Source of the DNA: Streptomyces sp. 2114.4
GTDB taxonomy: Bacteria; Actinomycetota; Actinomycetes; Streptomycetales; Streptomycetaceae
Length of the DNA: 64,000 bases
Direction of reading: 5' to 3'
Assembly (NCBI RefSeq): GCF_900187385.1
Contig: NZ_FYEY01000001.1
Location: forward strand, 3,410,001-3,474,000
Each line of letters begins with the position of its first letter. Position 1 is the stretch's first letter. A program made the position numbers and the translations under genes. Positions 28,844 to 38,555 of the stretch are shown here, in pieces. The notes beneath the pieces are model-generated. The model did no database searches. It was not told the DNA's origin and worked only from the letters and a program-made list of their open reading frames with translations.

Positions 28844-29380
28844 TCAGCAGGTCTCCAGCGCGAGCAGGCCGGCGTCCGCCCAGCGTGCGCCGAGGCCGGT
28901 GACCGTCACCTCCCGCACATCGTCCACGTCGTCCTCGGGATGCCCGCCCGCACCACCGGGCGCCTGTGCACCCACGGCACGCCCGATGACCACGTGCAAC
29001 CGGTCCTCGGAAAGCTCCTCGACCTTGCCGTCGCCCCACTCCACGACCACCACCGACTCCGGCAGCGAGACATCGAGGTCCAGGTCCTCCATCTCGTCCA
29101 GCCCGCCGCCGAGCCGGTACGCGTCGACATGCACCAGCGCGGGGCCGCCGGTCAGCGAGGGGTGCACCCGGGCGATGACGAAGGTGGGCGAGGTCACGGC
29201 GCCGCGGACGCCCAGCCCCTCGCCCAGGCCACGGGTCAGCGTCGTCTTGCCGGCGCCCAGCTCACCGGTGAGCAGTACCAGGTCGCCGGGGCGCAGCAGC
29301 GGGGCCAGCCGGCGGCCCAACTCCTGCATCTGGTCGGGGGACTTGACGGTGACATGCGCAATCGCTCCGGTGGTGCTCAT
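28844..29380 (-). CDS. tsaE: tRNA t6A biosynthesis ATPase TsaE
   Basis: 178-residue P-loop ATPase that drives turnover of the TsaB-TsaD complex. Walker A GELGAGKTT is at residues 39-47, followed by TSPTFVIAR and VHVDAYRL. The C-terminus is extended by a Gly/Asp-rich stretch (HPEDDVDD) before a final strand. ATG start, 63 bases after the alpha/beta hydrolase gene on the same strand. Confidence 0.94.
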   Translation of the reverse strand: MSTTGAIAHVTVKSPDQMQELGRRLAPLLRPGDLVLLTGELGAGKTTLTRGLGEGLGVRGAVTSPTFVIARVHPSLTGGPALVHVDAYRLGGGLDEMEDLDLDVSLPESVVVVEWGDGKVEELSEDRLHVVIGRAVGAQAPGGAGGHPEDDVDDVREVTVTGLGARWADAGLLALETC

Positions 29381-29443
29381 GCCGCAAATGGTACGGCCTG
29401 CCCGCCACCCGGCCGCCCGGCCTGCGCCGCAGGTCCCGGCAGC

Positions 29444-30778
29444 TCAGGCGCGGGCGTGCCGCGAGCTGCGGGCCGCCGCGCTCGCGCGTTCCACCAGCGA
29501 CACCAGATGTTCATTGACCAGCTCGGGCCGCTCCAGCATCACCAGGTGCCCGGCGCCGGGGACACACACCAGCTCCGCGTCGGGCAGCACCTCGGCGATC
29601 GTCCGGCTGTGGTCGGCGGGGGTGATCAGATCGCTCTCCCCGGCGAGCACCAGCGCGGGCACCGCGTCGTACGCCACCAGCGCCTCGGTCTTGTCGTGCA
29701 CCGCGAACGCCGGGAAGAACTCGGCGACCACATCGATCGGGGTCGCCTCGATCAGCCGCTCGCCGAAGCGGGCGATGCCCGGGTCCACCTTCTCCGGCGT
29801 CCCGAACGAGTAGCGCTTGATCAGCCCCGCGAAGAGGTCGGCGGTGGCCCGCCGCCCGCGCTCGACGATCTCGCGCTGCCAGCCCAGCGCCTTGAGGACG
29901 CCCGGCGCGAGCCAGTGGAAGGCCTTGACGCCCATGGACGGCAGTCCGAAGCCGACCTCGCTGAGCCGGCCCGCCGAGGTGCCGATCAGGGCCACCCCGA
30001 CCACCCGCTGCGCGACGTACTCGGGGAACTGGTCGGCCAGCGCCATCACCGTCATCCCGCCCATGGAGTGCCCGACCAGCACGATCGGCCCCTCGGGGAC
30101 CGCGGCGTCCAGCACCGCCTTCAGGTCCCGGCCCAGCAGGTCGATGGTGACCGGTTCCGTCCCGTCGATCTGGCCGTGGCCGCGCGAGGAGCGGCCGTGG
30201 CTGCGCTGGTCCCAGTGGACGGTGCGCACCGTGCCGCGCAGCGCGGAGCGCTGGAAGTGCCAGGAGTCCTGGCTCAGGCAGTAGCCGTGGCTGAAGACGA
30301 CCGTGGGGGCCTGCGAGCGCCGTCCCAGTGCCGCCGTCAGCCGCTTGCGCAGCCCGCCGTGGGCCTCCTGCGCGGCGCGGGCCTCCTTGCCGCGTACCGG
30401 CTTGGCGGACCGGTCGCTCTTGCCGTGCTTGGCGTGCTTGCCGTTCACCGCGCCCTTGTCCGCCGCGTCGTCCTTCTCCGGCGGGCCCGGCTCGTCGACC
30501 TCGTAATACAGCTCGGTGCCGTCCTCGGCGATCGCGGCGCCCGGGGTGCCGCGCAGCGTGCCGTACGGTCCCGCGGCGTCCAGTGCGAGCCGGGCGCGGC
30601 GCCGCATCCCGCGGCCGACCGTCAGCCGCTCTATCGCCACACCGGCCGCGGCGCCTGCCGCGACCACGCCGATCGCGGCGCCGGCGACACCGGCGTGCCG
30701 GCCGGCCTTCGCCCAGTTGCCGGCCACTTCGGCCGCGGTCTCGACCGCCTGCACGGCGGCTTCCTGTCCCTCGGTCAT
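29444..30778 (-). CDS. membrane-anchored alpha/beta hydrolase
   Basis: 444 residues. An N-terminal Ala/Gly/Val-rich helix (about 30-50) may anchor it, followed by a Lys-rich disordered segment (about 95-150) and an alpha/beta hydrolase domain with oxyanion-region HGYCLSQDSW, WDQRSHGRS and nucleophile Ser238 in VGHSMGG. A C-terminal GAGHLVMLERPE supplies the His. Substrate unknown; esterase or lipase-like activity is likely. Its ATG overlaps the alr stop (ATGA), so it is translationally coupled to alanine racemase, with tsaE downstream. Confidence 0.88.
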   Translation of the reverse strand: MTEGQEAAVQAVETAAEVAGNWAKAGRHAGVAGAAIGVVAAGAAAGVAIERLTVGRGMRRRARLALDAAGPYGTLRGTPGAAIAEDGTELYYEVDEPGPPEKDDAADKGAVNGKHAKHGKSDRSAKPVRGKEARAAQEAHGGLRKRLTAALGRRSQAPTVVFSHGYCLSQDSWHFQRSALRGTVRTVHWDQRSHGRSSRGHGQIDGTEPVTIDLLGRDLKAVLDAAVPEGPIVLVGHSMGGMTVMALADQFPEYVAQRVVGVALIGTSAGRLSEVGFGLPSMGVKAFHWLAPGVLKALGWQREIVERGRRATADLFAGLIKRYSFGTPEKVDPGIARFGERLIEATPIDVVAEFFPAFAVHDKTEALVAYDAVPALVLAGESDLITPADHSRTIAEVLPDAELVCVPGAGHLVMLERPELVNEHLVSLVERASAAARSSRHARA

Positions 30779-31962
30779 GCCGTACCCCCCGTGAGCGCGC
30801 TGTCTCCTTCGGCTTCGCTGGGTGCGTCGCTGTCCACATGGACGCGCGGCACCCGGGATCCGATCCGGGTGACGATCTCATACCCGATGGTTCCGGCCAC
30901 GCGGGCCCAGTCCTCGGCGGTCGGCTCCCCGCGGTCCCCGGGGCCGAACAGCACGGCCGGATCGCCCGGCTCGGCGTGCTCGCCGCCCAGGTCGACCACG
31001 AACTGGTCCATCGCGACCCGCCCGGCGACCGTCCGCCACGCGCCTGCGACCAGCACGGGGCCGACGCCGGAGGCATGCCGCGGAATGCCGTCGGCGTAGC
31101 CGAGCGGGACCAGCGCCAGGGTGGTCTCACCGGGCGTCGTGTAGTGGTGCCCGTACGACACGCCGTGGCCGCCCGGGACGCGCTTGACCGAAGCGAGCGA
31201 GGCCTCCAGGGTCATCGCCGGCCGCAGTCCGAAGTCCTGGAAGGTGCCGACCTCGGGGCTGGGCGAGATGCCGTAGATGCCGATGCCGGTGCGGACCAGG
31301 TCGAAGTGCGCCTCGGGCAGCGTCAGCAGCGCCGGGGTGTTGGCGATATGCCGCACCTCGGGGCGCAGCCCGGCCGTCTCGGCGGTCTTCAGCGCCGCGT
31401 GGAAAACGTCCAGCTGGGCGGCGATCGAGGGGTGTCCGGGCTCATCGGCGCAGGCGAAGTGCGACCAGACGCCGGTGACGACCGCCGTGCCCTCGGCCTC
31501 GGCGGCGCGGGCCGCGGCGGTCAGTTCCGGCCAGTCGGCGGGCGTGCAGCCGTTGCGGCCGAGACCGGTGTCGACCTTGAGCTGGACGCGGGCGGTGCGG
31601 CCGCAGGCCCGCGCCGCCGCCCGCACCTCGTCGAGCGCCCACAGCCCGCTCACCGCGACGTCGATGTCCTGCTCGATCGCCCGCCGCCAGGGGCCGCCGG
31701 GCGTCCACAGCCAGCACAGCAGACGCCCGGTGTCACCGGCCGCCCGCAGCGCGAACGCCTCCTCGGGCAGCGCCGTGCCCAGCCAGCCCGCACCGGCCTC
31801 CCGGGCGGCGCGCGCGCAGCGCACCGCCCCGTGCCCGTAGCCGTCGGACTTGACCACGGCCATCAGCTCGGCCCGGGGTGCACGGTCCCGCAGCGCACGG
31901 ACGTTCGACCGCACGGCGGCGACGTCGATGGCGGCACGGGCACGCTTCACTGTCTCGTTCAT
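30775..31962 (-). CDS. alr: alanine racemase
   Basis: PLP enzyme that makes D-alanine for peptidoglycan. 395 residues. PLP-binding Lys38 sits in VVKSDGYGHG, the catalytic Tyr in GVSYGHHY, and the C-terminal beta domain has VAGRVAMDQFVVDLG. ATG 31962 is chosen because it starts the conserved RARAAIDVAAVRSN region with GAGGGG directly upstream; in-frame ATGs at 31986 and 32025 are less likely. Heads an operon with the alpha/beta hydrolase and tsaE. Confidence 0.95.
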   Translation of the reverse strand: MNETVKRARAAIDVAAVRSNVRALRDRAPRAELMAVVKSDGYGHGAVRCARAAREAGAGWLGTALPEEAFALRAAGDTGRLLCWLWTPGGPWRRAIEQDIDVAVSGLWALDEVRAAARACGRTARVQLKVDTGLGRNGCTPADWPELTAAARAAEAEGTAVVTGVWSHFACADEPGHPSIAAQLDVFHAALKTAETAGLRPEVRHIANTPALLTLPEAHFDLVRTGIGIYGISPSPEVGTFQDFGLRPAMTLEASLASVKRVPGGHGVSYGHHYTTPGETTLALVPLGYADGIPRHASGVGPVLVAGAWRTVAGRVAMDQFVVDLGGEHAEPGDPAVLFGPGDRGEPTAEDWARVAGTIGYEIVTRIGSRVPRVHVDSDAPSEAEGDSALTGGTA

Positions 31963-32021
31963 CCCCCTCAGTGTCGCAGGCGACATTGCGCAACCCCGGG
32001 GGACGGGCGGGAAAACCGTGC

Positions 32022-32864
32022 TCACACGCCGGGTTTCCGCCCCCAGACGTGCACGATGTCACCCTTGTCGAGCAGCTCCCAGGCCCTGCGCGCGTCCGTC
32101 ATGGTGAGGTTGACGCAGCCGTGCGAGCCGGCCCCGGAGAAGATGTCCTCGTAGACGCCGTGCAGCGCCTCCCCGCGGTCGAAGAACTGGGCGTACGGCA
32201 TGGAGGTGCCGTACAGGTTGGAAATGTGCCGGCGGTGCCGCAGATAGATCCGGTACGTACCGGTACGGGTCTCCATCGTCGGCGCACCGGAGCGGATCGC
32301 CACCGGGTCGAGGATCACCCGCCCGTCCTGCTGCACCCACATCAGCTGCCGGTTCAGATCGACGCACACGGTCCGCTCGGCCCGGTCGGGACAGTGACCG
32401 GCCCGGTTGGGGTCCTTCCTGGCCCGCATCACCCGCACCATCGCGCCGGTGACCGGCCCCGCGAAGCCGGTCGCCGGCGCGATCCGGTGCGCCTGCTGGA
32501 ACCGCCGGATCGCCCGGCAGTCCCCCGCGCTCTGCCGCCCGTCCACCTCGCGCCCCAGATAGCGCTCCGCCTGCCGCTGGTAGGGCCCGGTGGCGGCACT
32601 GCAGTGCGGCGCCCTGGTACCGGAGCGCCGTGCCTCGGAGCGCGGCACGTACTCGATGTGCAGCTGCCGCCCCGGCTCGCGCACCGTGCGCGGGACACCG
32701 GGGACCAGGTCGGACGGCCCGTACGCGGCGGCCGGCTGCGTCACGGCCCTCGTGGACGCATGCCTCACGGCCACGGTGGGCGACGGTGCCACGGCCACCG
32801 CGGGCGGCCCGGCGACAACGAGCAACGAGGCGCAGACCAGCAGCGCCGGAAGAGTGCGTTTCAT
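32022..32864 (-). CDS. secreted L,D-transpeptidase with peptidoglycan-binding-like domain
   Basis: 280 residues. N-terminal signal peptide (MKRTLPALLVCASLLVVAG), a peptidoglycan-binding-type helical domain (about residues 90-145, RAIRRFQQAHRIAPATG), then a YkuD catalytic domain with HGVYED and the active-site SHGCVN (His248, Cys250). It should make 3-3 peptide cross-links in the cell wall or attach proteins to it. The start is uncertain: ATG 32864 follows GTGAGGGC very closely, and ATG 32876 is four codons upstream. Positioned just downstream of alr on the other side of a 59-base gap. Confidence 0.9.
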   Translation of the reverse strand: MKRTLPALLVCASLLVVAGPPAVAVAPSPTVAVRHASTRAVTQPAAAYGPSDLVPGVPRTVREPGRQLHIEYVPRSEARRSGTRAPHCSAATGPYQRQAERYLGREVDGRQSAGDCRAIRRFQQAHRIAPATGFAGPVTGAMVRVMRARKDPNRAGHCPDRAERTVCVDLNRQLMWVQQDGRVILDPVAIRSGAPTMETRTGTYRIYLRHRRHISNLYGTSMPYAQFFDRGEALHGVYEDIFSGAGSHGCVNLTMTDARRAWELLDKGDIVHVWGRKPGV

Positions 32865-33056
32865 GCCCTCACGCATGCCGTGGCGCCGCGGCCGTTCGGC
32901 CCGCCGGACGCCAGGTTCGCCCTGGTGCCCGCCCCATTCCCCCGCGGGGCGTAACGCCGGTCCGTTGCGTGCCGTCGGCCGGTCGTCCGCCGCCGGTCCG
33001 TCGTCCGCGGGCGACCTGTCATCCGCCGCCGGCTGTCTCGTCCGTCGCCGGCCGTC

Positions 33057-33108
33057 GCTGTTGCTGTTGCTGTTGCTGTTGCCGTTGTGGTCGCTGTTGC
33101 TGTTGCTG
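33057..33108. repeat. GCTGTT hexanucleotide microsatellite
   Basis: About eight near-perfect copies of GCTGTT, interrupted by GCCGTTGTGGTC, run up to the nnr stop codon. Upstream bases 32960-33056 also contain degenerate CCGTCGTCCG-type repeats. Rare in a genome this GC-rich. Confidence 0.8.
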
Positions 33109-34533
33109 TCAGGCCGTCACATCCCGCCAGGCCGCCGCCAGATGGTCCGCGACCTCCGAGGCGAGGATCGGGGCGCCGTCCGGCCCGGCCGCCCGGCGGG
33201 CCGCCAGCCCGTGCAGATACGCACCGACCGATCCCGCGTCCCGCGCCGTGAGCCCCGCGGCGAGCAGCGAACCGGTCAGCCCCGACAGCACATCCCCGCT
33301 CCCGGCCGTCGCCAGCCAGCTGCTGCCCGTGGGATTGACCCGCACCGGCCCGTCCGCCTCCGCCACCAGCGTCGTCGAGCCCTTGAGCAGCACCGTGGCG
33401 CCGTACCGCGCCGCCAGTTCCCGTACGGAGGCCAGCCGGGTTGCCTCGACCTCCTCGCGCCCGCGTCCGAGCAGGGCGGCGGCCTCCCCCGCGTGCGGCG
33501 TCAGCAGGGTCGGGGCCGGGCGCTCGGCGACCCGACTCGGCGTCAGAAACCGCAGCCCGTCCGCGTCCACCAGCACCGGAACCTCCGACGCCAGCACGTC
33601 CTCCAGCGCGTCCGACTCCTCGCCGATGCCGGGACCGATCACCCACGACTGCACCCGGCCCGCCTTGTCCGGCGGCCCGGCGTGCACCAGCGTCTCCGGG
33701 AAGTGCGCCAGCACCGCCTCGGCGGCCGGCCCGACATAGCGCACCGCCCCCGCGCCGCCCCGCAACGCGCCCGCCACCGCGAGCACCGCCGCCCCCGGAT
33801 ACCGCGCGGACCCGGCGACCACCCCGACCACGCCGCGCCGGTACTTGTCGCTCTCGGGCGCCGGACGCGGCAGCAGTCCGGCCACGTCCGCGTGCTGCAA
33901 GGCCTCGATGTCGGCCTCCCGCGGCAGTGTGAGCCCGATGTCCACCAACCGCAGCGCGCCCGCCCGCTCGTGCGCCGGATCGATCAGCAGCCCGGGTTTG
34001 TACGCGCCGAAGGTCACCGTGGCGTCGGCCCGTACGGCGTCCCCGGCGACCTCACCGCTGTCCGCGTCCACTCCGCTGGGCAGGTCCACCGCCACCACCG
34101 GCGCCGACTCCCATGCGTCCCGGGCGAGTTGGGCGGCCTCCGGGCGCAGCCCGCCCCGTCCGCCGATCCCGACGATCCCGTCCACGACCAGCGCGGCCCG
34201 TGCGATGTCCCGCCGGGCGTCGGCCGAGACGCGCCCCCCGGCGGCCCGCAGCGCGGCCAGTCCGCCCCGGTGCGCCTTTTCGGGCGAGAGCAGCACCGCC
34301 GCCACCCCGGCCCCCCGGCGCGCCAGCCGGGCGCCGGCGTACAGCGCGTCCCCGCCGTTGTCGCCGCTGCCCACCAGCAGCACCACCCGGGCTCCGTACA
34401 CCCGCCCCAGCAACTCCGCGCAGGCCGTGGCCAGTCCGGCCGCCGCCCGCTGCATCAGGGCCCCTTCGGGCAACCGGGCCATGAGCTCTCGCTCCGCGGC
34501 CCGTACGGTCTCCACGCTGTAGGCAGTCCTCAT
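33109..34533 (-). CDS. nnr: bifunctional NAD(P)H-hydrate epimerase / dehydratase
   Basis: Repairs hydrated NADH and NADPH. 474 residues in two domains: an N-terminal YjeF_N epimerase (about 1-215; GSGDNGGDALYAGARLARRG and DLPSGVDADSG) and a C-terminal ADP-dependent dehydratase of the ribokinase fold (GVVGVVAGSARYPGAAVLA, LTPHAGEAAALLG and the catalytic TAGSGDVLSG). ATG 34533 begins the conserved MRTAYSVETVRAAE; upstream ATGs in frame add poor sequence. The microsatellite abuts its stop. Confidence 0.95.
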   Translation of the reverse strand: MRTAYSVETVRAAERELMARLPEGALMQRAAAGLATACAELLGRVYGARVVLLVGSGDNGGDALYAGARLARRGAGVAAVLLSPEKAHRGGLAALRAAGGRVSADARRDIARAALVVDGIVGIGGRGGLRPEAAQLARDAWESAPVVAVDLPSGVDADSGEVAGDAVRADATVTFGAYKPGLLIDPAHERAGALRLVDIGLTLPREADIEALQHADVAGLLPRPAPESDKYRRGVVGVVAGSARYPGAAVLAVAGALRGGAGAVRYVGPAAEAVLAHFPETLVHAGPPDKAGRVQSWVIGPGIGEESDALEDVLASEVPVLVDADGLRFLTPSRVAERPAPTLLTPHAGEAAALLGRGREEVEATRLASVRELAARYGATVLLKGSTTLVAEADGPVRVNPTGSSWLATAGSGDVLSGLTGSLLAAGLTARDAGSVGAYLHGLAARRAAGPDGAPILASEVADHLAAAWRDVTA

Positions 34534-34685
34534 GCCGACAAGTCTCACCCCTCGCCCACGGGGTACGCGGCATTTCTCCCGCGGGCCCCAGGACCTGTCC
34601 GCAAAGTCCGCCGCCCGCACGGGCCCCTCCCGCAAGGACGGCGCCCGCCCACCGACGCACGGGGGCGGGCGCGCCGCGGCGGTCC

Positions 34686-35054
34686 TCATCCCTCGGCGAT
34701 CACCACGGCGGAGGCGACCCCCGCGTCATGGCTCAGCGACACATGCCACGACCGGACCCCGAGCTCCTTCGCCCGGGCCTCGACGGTGCCCCGTACCCGC
34801 AACCGCGGCCGGCCGCTGTCCTCGACGTACACCTCGGCGTCGCTCCAGTGCAGTCCGCCCGGTGCGCCGAGCGCCTTGGCCAGCGCCTCCTTGGCGGCGA
34901 ACCGGGCCGCCAGCGAGGCGATGCCGCGGCGCTCACCGCTGGGCAGTATCAGCTCCTCGCCAAGGAACAGCCGCTGCGCCAGCTCCGGCGTACGCTCCAG
35001 CGCCTCGCCGAAGCGCTCGATCTCGGCGACATCGATCCCGACCCCGATGATCAC
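34686..35054 (-). CDS. acpS: holo-[acyl-carrier-protein] synthase
   Basis: 122 residues. Moves 4'-phosphopantetheine from coenzyme A to Ser of acyl carrier protein. Metal ligand Asp8 in [12 protein letters not shown] and the Glu in [11 protein letters not shown] are present, as is the C-terminal [14 protein letters not shown]. Its GTG start overlaps the glmS stop (GTGA), indicating co-translation in a glmS-acpS-nnr unit. Confidence 0.95.
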   Translation of the reverse strand: MIIGVGIDVAEIERFGEALERTPELAQRLFLGEELILPSGERRGIASLAARFAAKEALAKALGAPGGLHWSDAEVYVEDSGRPRLRVRGTVEARAKELGVRSWHVSLSHDAGVASAVVIAEG

Positions 35055-36898
35055 TCGACCGTCACCGACTTGGCGAGGTTGCGCGGCTGGTCGACCTCGT
35101 TGCCGCGGGCGGTGGCCAGCTCGCAGGCGAAGACCTGCAGCGGGATCGTGGAGACCAGCGGCTGCAGCAGCACCGGTGTCCGCGGAATCCGCACGAGGTG
35201 ATCAGCGTAGGGCACCACCGTCTCGTCCCCCTCCTCCGCGATCACGATCGTCCGCGCCCCCCGGGCCCGGATCTCCTGGATGTTCGACACGATCTTGTCG
35301 TGGAGCACGGACCGCCCGCGCGGCGACGGCACCACGACGACCACCGGCACATCGTCCTCGATCAACGCGATCGGCCCGTGCTTGAGCTCCCCGGCCGCGA
35401 AGCCCTCCGCGTGCATATACGCGAGTTCCTTGAGCTTGAGCGCACCCTCCAGCGCCACCGGATAGCCCACATGCCGGCCGAGGAACAGCACGGTGTTCTT
35501 GTCGGCGAGGCCGCGGGCCAGCTCCCGTACCGGCTCCATCGTGCCGAGCACCTGCTCGACCTGGGTGCCGATGGCCGCCAGTTCGCGCACCACGTCCCGG
35601 ATCTCGTCGCCCCACTTCGTGCCCCGCACCTGCGCGACGTACAGCGCCACCAGGTAACAGGCCACCAGCTGCGTCAGGAACGCCTTGGTCGACGCCACCG
35701 CGACCTCGGGCCCGGCGTGCGTGTACAGCACCGCGTCCGACTCCCGCGGGATGGTCGAGCCGTTCGTGTTGCAGATGGCGAGCACCTTCGCGCCCTGCTC
35801 GCGCGCATGGCGCAGCGCCATCAGGGTGTCCATGGTCTCGCCGGACTGGCTGATCGCGATGACCAGCGTCCGCCGGTCCAGGATCGGGTCGCGGTAGCGG
35901 AATTCGCTCGCCAGCTCCGTCTCGCACGGAATCCGCGTCCAGTGCTCGATGGCGTACTTGGCGATCATCCCCGCGTGGTACGCCGTCCCGCAGGCCACGA
36001 TGACGACCTTGTCGACCTCGCGCAGCACGGCGGGCGGGATCCGCACCTCGTCCAGGGACAGCACGCCCGAGGCGTCGATCCGCCCCAGCAGCGTGTCGGC
36101 GACGGCCTTCGGCTGCTCGGCGATCTCCTTGAGCATGAAGTAGTCGTAGCCGCCCTTCTCGGCGGCCGAGGCGTCCCAGTCGATGTGGTACTCGCGCACC
36201 TCGGCGGGCGCCCCGTCGAACCCGGTGATCGTCACCGCTTCCCGGCGCAGCTCCACCACCTGGTCCTGCCCCAGCTCGATCGCCTCCCGGGTGTGCGCGA
36301 TGAACGCCGCCACATCCGATGCGAGGAAGGCCTCCCCGTCCCCGACGCCCACCACCAGCGGCGAGTTACGGCGCGCCCCGACCACCACGTCCGGCTCGTC
36401 GGCATGCACCGCGACCAGCGTGAACGCACCCTCCAGCTGCCGGCAGACCTGCCGCATCGCCTCGGCCAGCTCTCCGCAGGACGAGTAGGCCTCGGCCAGC
36501 AGATGCGCCACGACCTCGGTATCCGTCTCGGACGCCAACTCGTGTCCGCGGTCGGTGAGTTCCGCGCGCAGTCCGGCGAAGTTCTCGATGATGCCGTTGT
36601 GCACGACGGAGACCCGGCCGGCGTTGTCCATATGGGGATGGGCGTTCTCGTCGGTGGGCCCGCCATGGGTGGCCCACCGGGTGTGCCCGATACCGGTCGA
36701 GCCGGCCGGCAACGGACGGTCGGCCAGCTCCTTCTCCAGATTGGCGAGTTTGCCGGCCTTCTTGGCCGCTGCCAGCCCGCCATCGGCCAGCACGGCGATA
36801 CCCGCCGAGTCATAGCCGCGGTACTCCAGCCGCTTCAAGCCGGCCAGGACGACGTCAAGGGCGCTCTGCCCGCCCACATAACCCACGATTCCGCACAT
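35051..36898 (-). CDS. glmS: glutamine-fructose-6-phosphate aminotransferase (isomerizing)
   Basis: Makes glucosamine-6-phosphate from fructose-6-phosphate and glutamine, the first step toward UDP-GlcNAc. 615 residues: an N-terminal glutaminase with nucleophile Cys2 ([10 protein letters not shown]), GHTRWATHG and HNGIIENF; then two SIS sugar-isomerase domains ([11 protein letters not shown], then [19 protein letters not shown]); the C-terminus ends [13 protein letters not shown]. No glmS ribozyme-like leader was recognised upstream. Confidence 0.97.
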   Translation of the reverse strand: MCGIVGYVGGQSALDVVLAGLKRLEYRGYDSAGIAVLADGGLAAAKKAGKLANLEKELADRPLPAGSTGIGHTRWATHGGPTDENAHPHMDNAGRVSVVHNGIIENFAGLRAELTDRGHELASETDTEVVAHLLAEAYSSCGELAEAMRQVCRQLEGAFTLVAVHADEPDVVVGARRNSPLVVGVGDGEAFLASDVAAFIAHTREAIELGQDQVVELRREAVTITGFDGAPAEVREYHIDWDASAAEKGGYDYFMLKEIAEQPKAVADTLLGRIDASGVLSLDEVRIPPAVLREVDKVVIVACGTAYHAGMIAKYAIEHWTRIPCETELASEFRYRDPILDRRTLVIAISQSGETMDTLMALRHAREQGAKVLAICNTNGSTIPRESDAVLYTHAGPEVAVASTKAFLTQLVACYLVALYVAQVRGTKWGDEIRDVVRELAAIGTQVEQVLGTMEPVRELARGLADKNTVLFLGRHVGYPVALEGALKLKELAYMHAEGFAAGELKHGPIALIEDDVPVVVVVPSPRGRSVLHDKIVSNIQEIRARGARTIVIAEEGDETVVPYADHLVRIPRTPVLLQPLVSTIPLQVFACELATARGNEVDQPRNLAKSVTVE

Positions 36899-37060
36899 GG
36901 GGGCAGGGTACGCCGGGGCCCTGAGCGACCGGCTGCGGCAGGTACCGGCGAGTCACCGATCGAAAATCCCGGCCTTCAGGGAGCCGACGCACGCCGGCCC
37001 CCGGCCGGTTCTGGAGTACCGCGCGATGACGACACGACTGCGAGGCAACGAGGGGCGCCC

Positions 37061-37339
37061 TCAGAACCCCCGCGCTATCCGGGCGTGCGCCTCCCGCACC
37101 GTCTCCCAGAACTCCTCGTCCGCCTCCGCGTCCGCCCCGAGCTCGCTGCCCGGCTCGTGGCGCTCCAGGAAGTCGGCTAAATCTTCCCCCAGGTCCTCGT
37201 CCGGCAGCTCCTCCGCCAGCTCGGCGTACACCCGCGCGGCGAAGCCGTCCGGGGCGGCATCCGCCGCCCGGCCCCCGGTCGCGCTGGTAGTCCTCCCCCA
37301 CGGCCACTGTCCCAGCAGGCCGGCCCTACGCGCTCCCAC
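37061..37339 (-). CDS. small acidic unknown protein
   Basis: About 92 residues, not recognised. The C-terminal 70 residues are acidic and helical (YAELAEELPDEDLGEDLADF, then ADAEADEEFWETVREAHARI), with the length and codon pattern of a real Streptomyces protein. The start is a guess: GTG 37339 follows AGGGGG, and GTG 37345 is two codons upstream. It lies between glmS and coaA, downstream of nothing on its strand, and is divergent from coaA. Confidence 0.55.
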   Translation of the reverse strand: MGARRAGLLGQWPWGRTTSATGGRAADAAPDGFAARVYAELAEELPDEDLGEDLADFLERHEPGSELGADAEADEEFWETVREAHARIARGF

Positions 37340-37534
37340 ACGCACCCCCTGAATCGTCCTCGGCCCGAAGCCGGGCCTCTCCCCGCTGCCGACCGTACCG
37401 GGCAAAAACCCTCGGGTACAGACACCCGGGCAGAGAAGCCCCAAGCCCGCCCCGATGTCCACAAGACCGGCCTCCGGGGTGCACCGGCCGTTCATCTCCG
37501 GGTGCCCCGCCGGACACCCCGATAGGAGCGGCGT

Positions 37535-38542
37535 GTGACGGCTGCGCACAATGGGCGCGTGCCCCTGACGACCGATCCGCAGCAACGACGCCGCGCCGAC
37601 AGCTCTCCGTACGTCGATCTGACGCGCGCACAGTGGAGCGCCCTGCGGGAGAAGACCCCCCTGCCCCTGACGGCCGACGAGGTCGAACGGCTGCGGGGCC
37701 TGGGCGATGTCATCGACCTCGACGAGGTGCGCGACGTCTACCTCCCGCTGTCCCGGCTCCTCAACCTCTATGTCGGCGCCACCAGCAATCTGCGCGGCGC
37801 GCTGAACACCTTCCTCGGCGATGTGGGCGGCGGCCCCCAGCCCGGCACCCCGTTCGTCATCGGGGTCGCGGGCAGCGTGGCGGTCGGGAAGTCCACCACC
37901 GCCCGGCTGCTGCAGGCGCTGCTGGCCCGCTGGCCCGAGCATCCGCGGGTCGAACTGGTCACCACCGACGGCTTCCTGTTTCCCAACGCCGAGCTGCACC
38001 GCCGCGGCCTGATGTCCCGTAAGGGTTTCCCCGAGTCGTACGACCGGCGGGCGCTGACCCGCTTCGTCGCGGACGTGAAGTCCGGCAAGGCCGAGGTCAC
38101 CGCGCCCGTCTACTCCCACCTCATCTACGACATCGTGCCCGGCGAGCGGCTGACCGTGCACCGCCCGGACATCCTCATCGTCGAGGGCCTGAACGTCCTG
38201 CAGCCGGCGCTGCCCGGCAAGGACGGCCGCACCCGCCTCGGGCTCGCCGACTTCTTCGACTTCTCCGTCTACGTCGACGCCCGCACCGAGGACATCGAGA
38301 AGTGGTACCTCGGCCGCTTCCGCAAACTGCGCGAGACGGCCTTCCAGAACCCGTTCTCGTACTTCCGCAAGTACACCCAGGTCTCCGAGGACGAAGCCCT
38401 CGACTACGCCCGGATGATCTGGCGCACCGTCAACAAGCCCAACCTGCAGCAGAACGTGGCGCCGACCCGCGGCCGCGCCAACCTGGTGCTGCGCAAGGGA
38501 CCTGACCACAAGGTGCAGCGGCTGTCGTTGCGCAAGCTCTAG
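37535..38542 (+). CDS. coaA: type I pantothenate kinase
   Basis: Phosphorylates pantothenate, the first and regulated step of coenzyme A synthesis. 335 residues. Walker [13 protein letters not shown] sits near residues 109-120, followed by the family signatures [20 protein letters not shown] and [12 protein letters not shown] four bases before the GTG start. An acpS gene that uses the coenzyme A product lies 2.5 kb away on the other strand. Confidence 0.96.
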   Translation: MTAAHNGRVPLTTDPQQRRRADSSPYVDLTRAQWSALREKTPLPLTADEVERLRGLGDVIDLDEVRDVYLPLSRLLNLYVGATSNLRGALNTFLGDVGGGPQPGTPFVIGVAGSVAVGKSTTARLLQALLARWPEHPRVELVTTDGFLFPNAELHRRGLMSRKGFPESYDRRALTRFVADVKSGKAEVTAPVYSHLIYDIVPGERLTVHRPDILIVEGLNVLQPALPGKDGRTRLGLADFFDFSVYVDARTEDIEKWYLGRFRKLRETAFQNPFSYFRKYTQVSEDEALDYARMIWRTVNKPNLQQNVAPTRGRANLVLRKGPDHKVQRLSLRKL

Positions 38543-38555
38543 GGAGACGCACGCC

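Noticed and set aside
28703..32154. long plus-strand frames opposite tsaE, the hydrolase and alr
   Set aside because: Shadows of conserved minus-strand genes; no motif and no start signal.
32590..35385. 931-codon plus-strand frame
   Set aside because: Runs across parts of several real genes on the other strand plus the microsatellite; not conserved in character along its length.
36899..37060. glmS ribozyme
   Set aside because: No recognisable ribozyme core upstream of glmS, and the ribozyme is typical of Firmicutes.
35198..37180. 660-codon plus-strand frame opposite glmS
   Set aside because: Antisense to glmS; no protein features.
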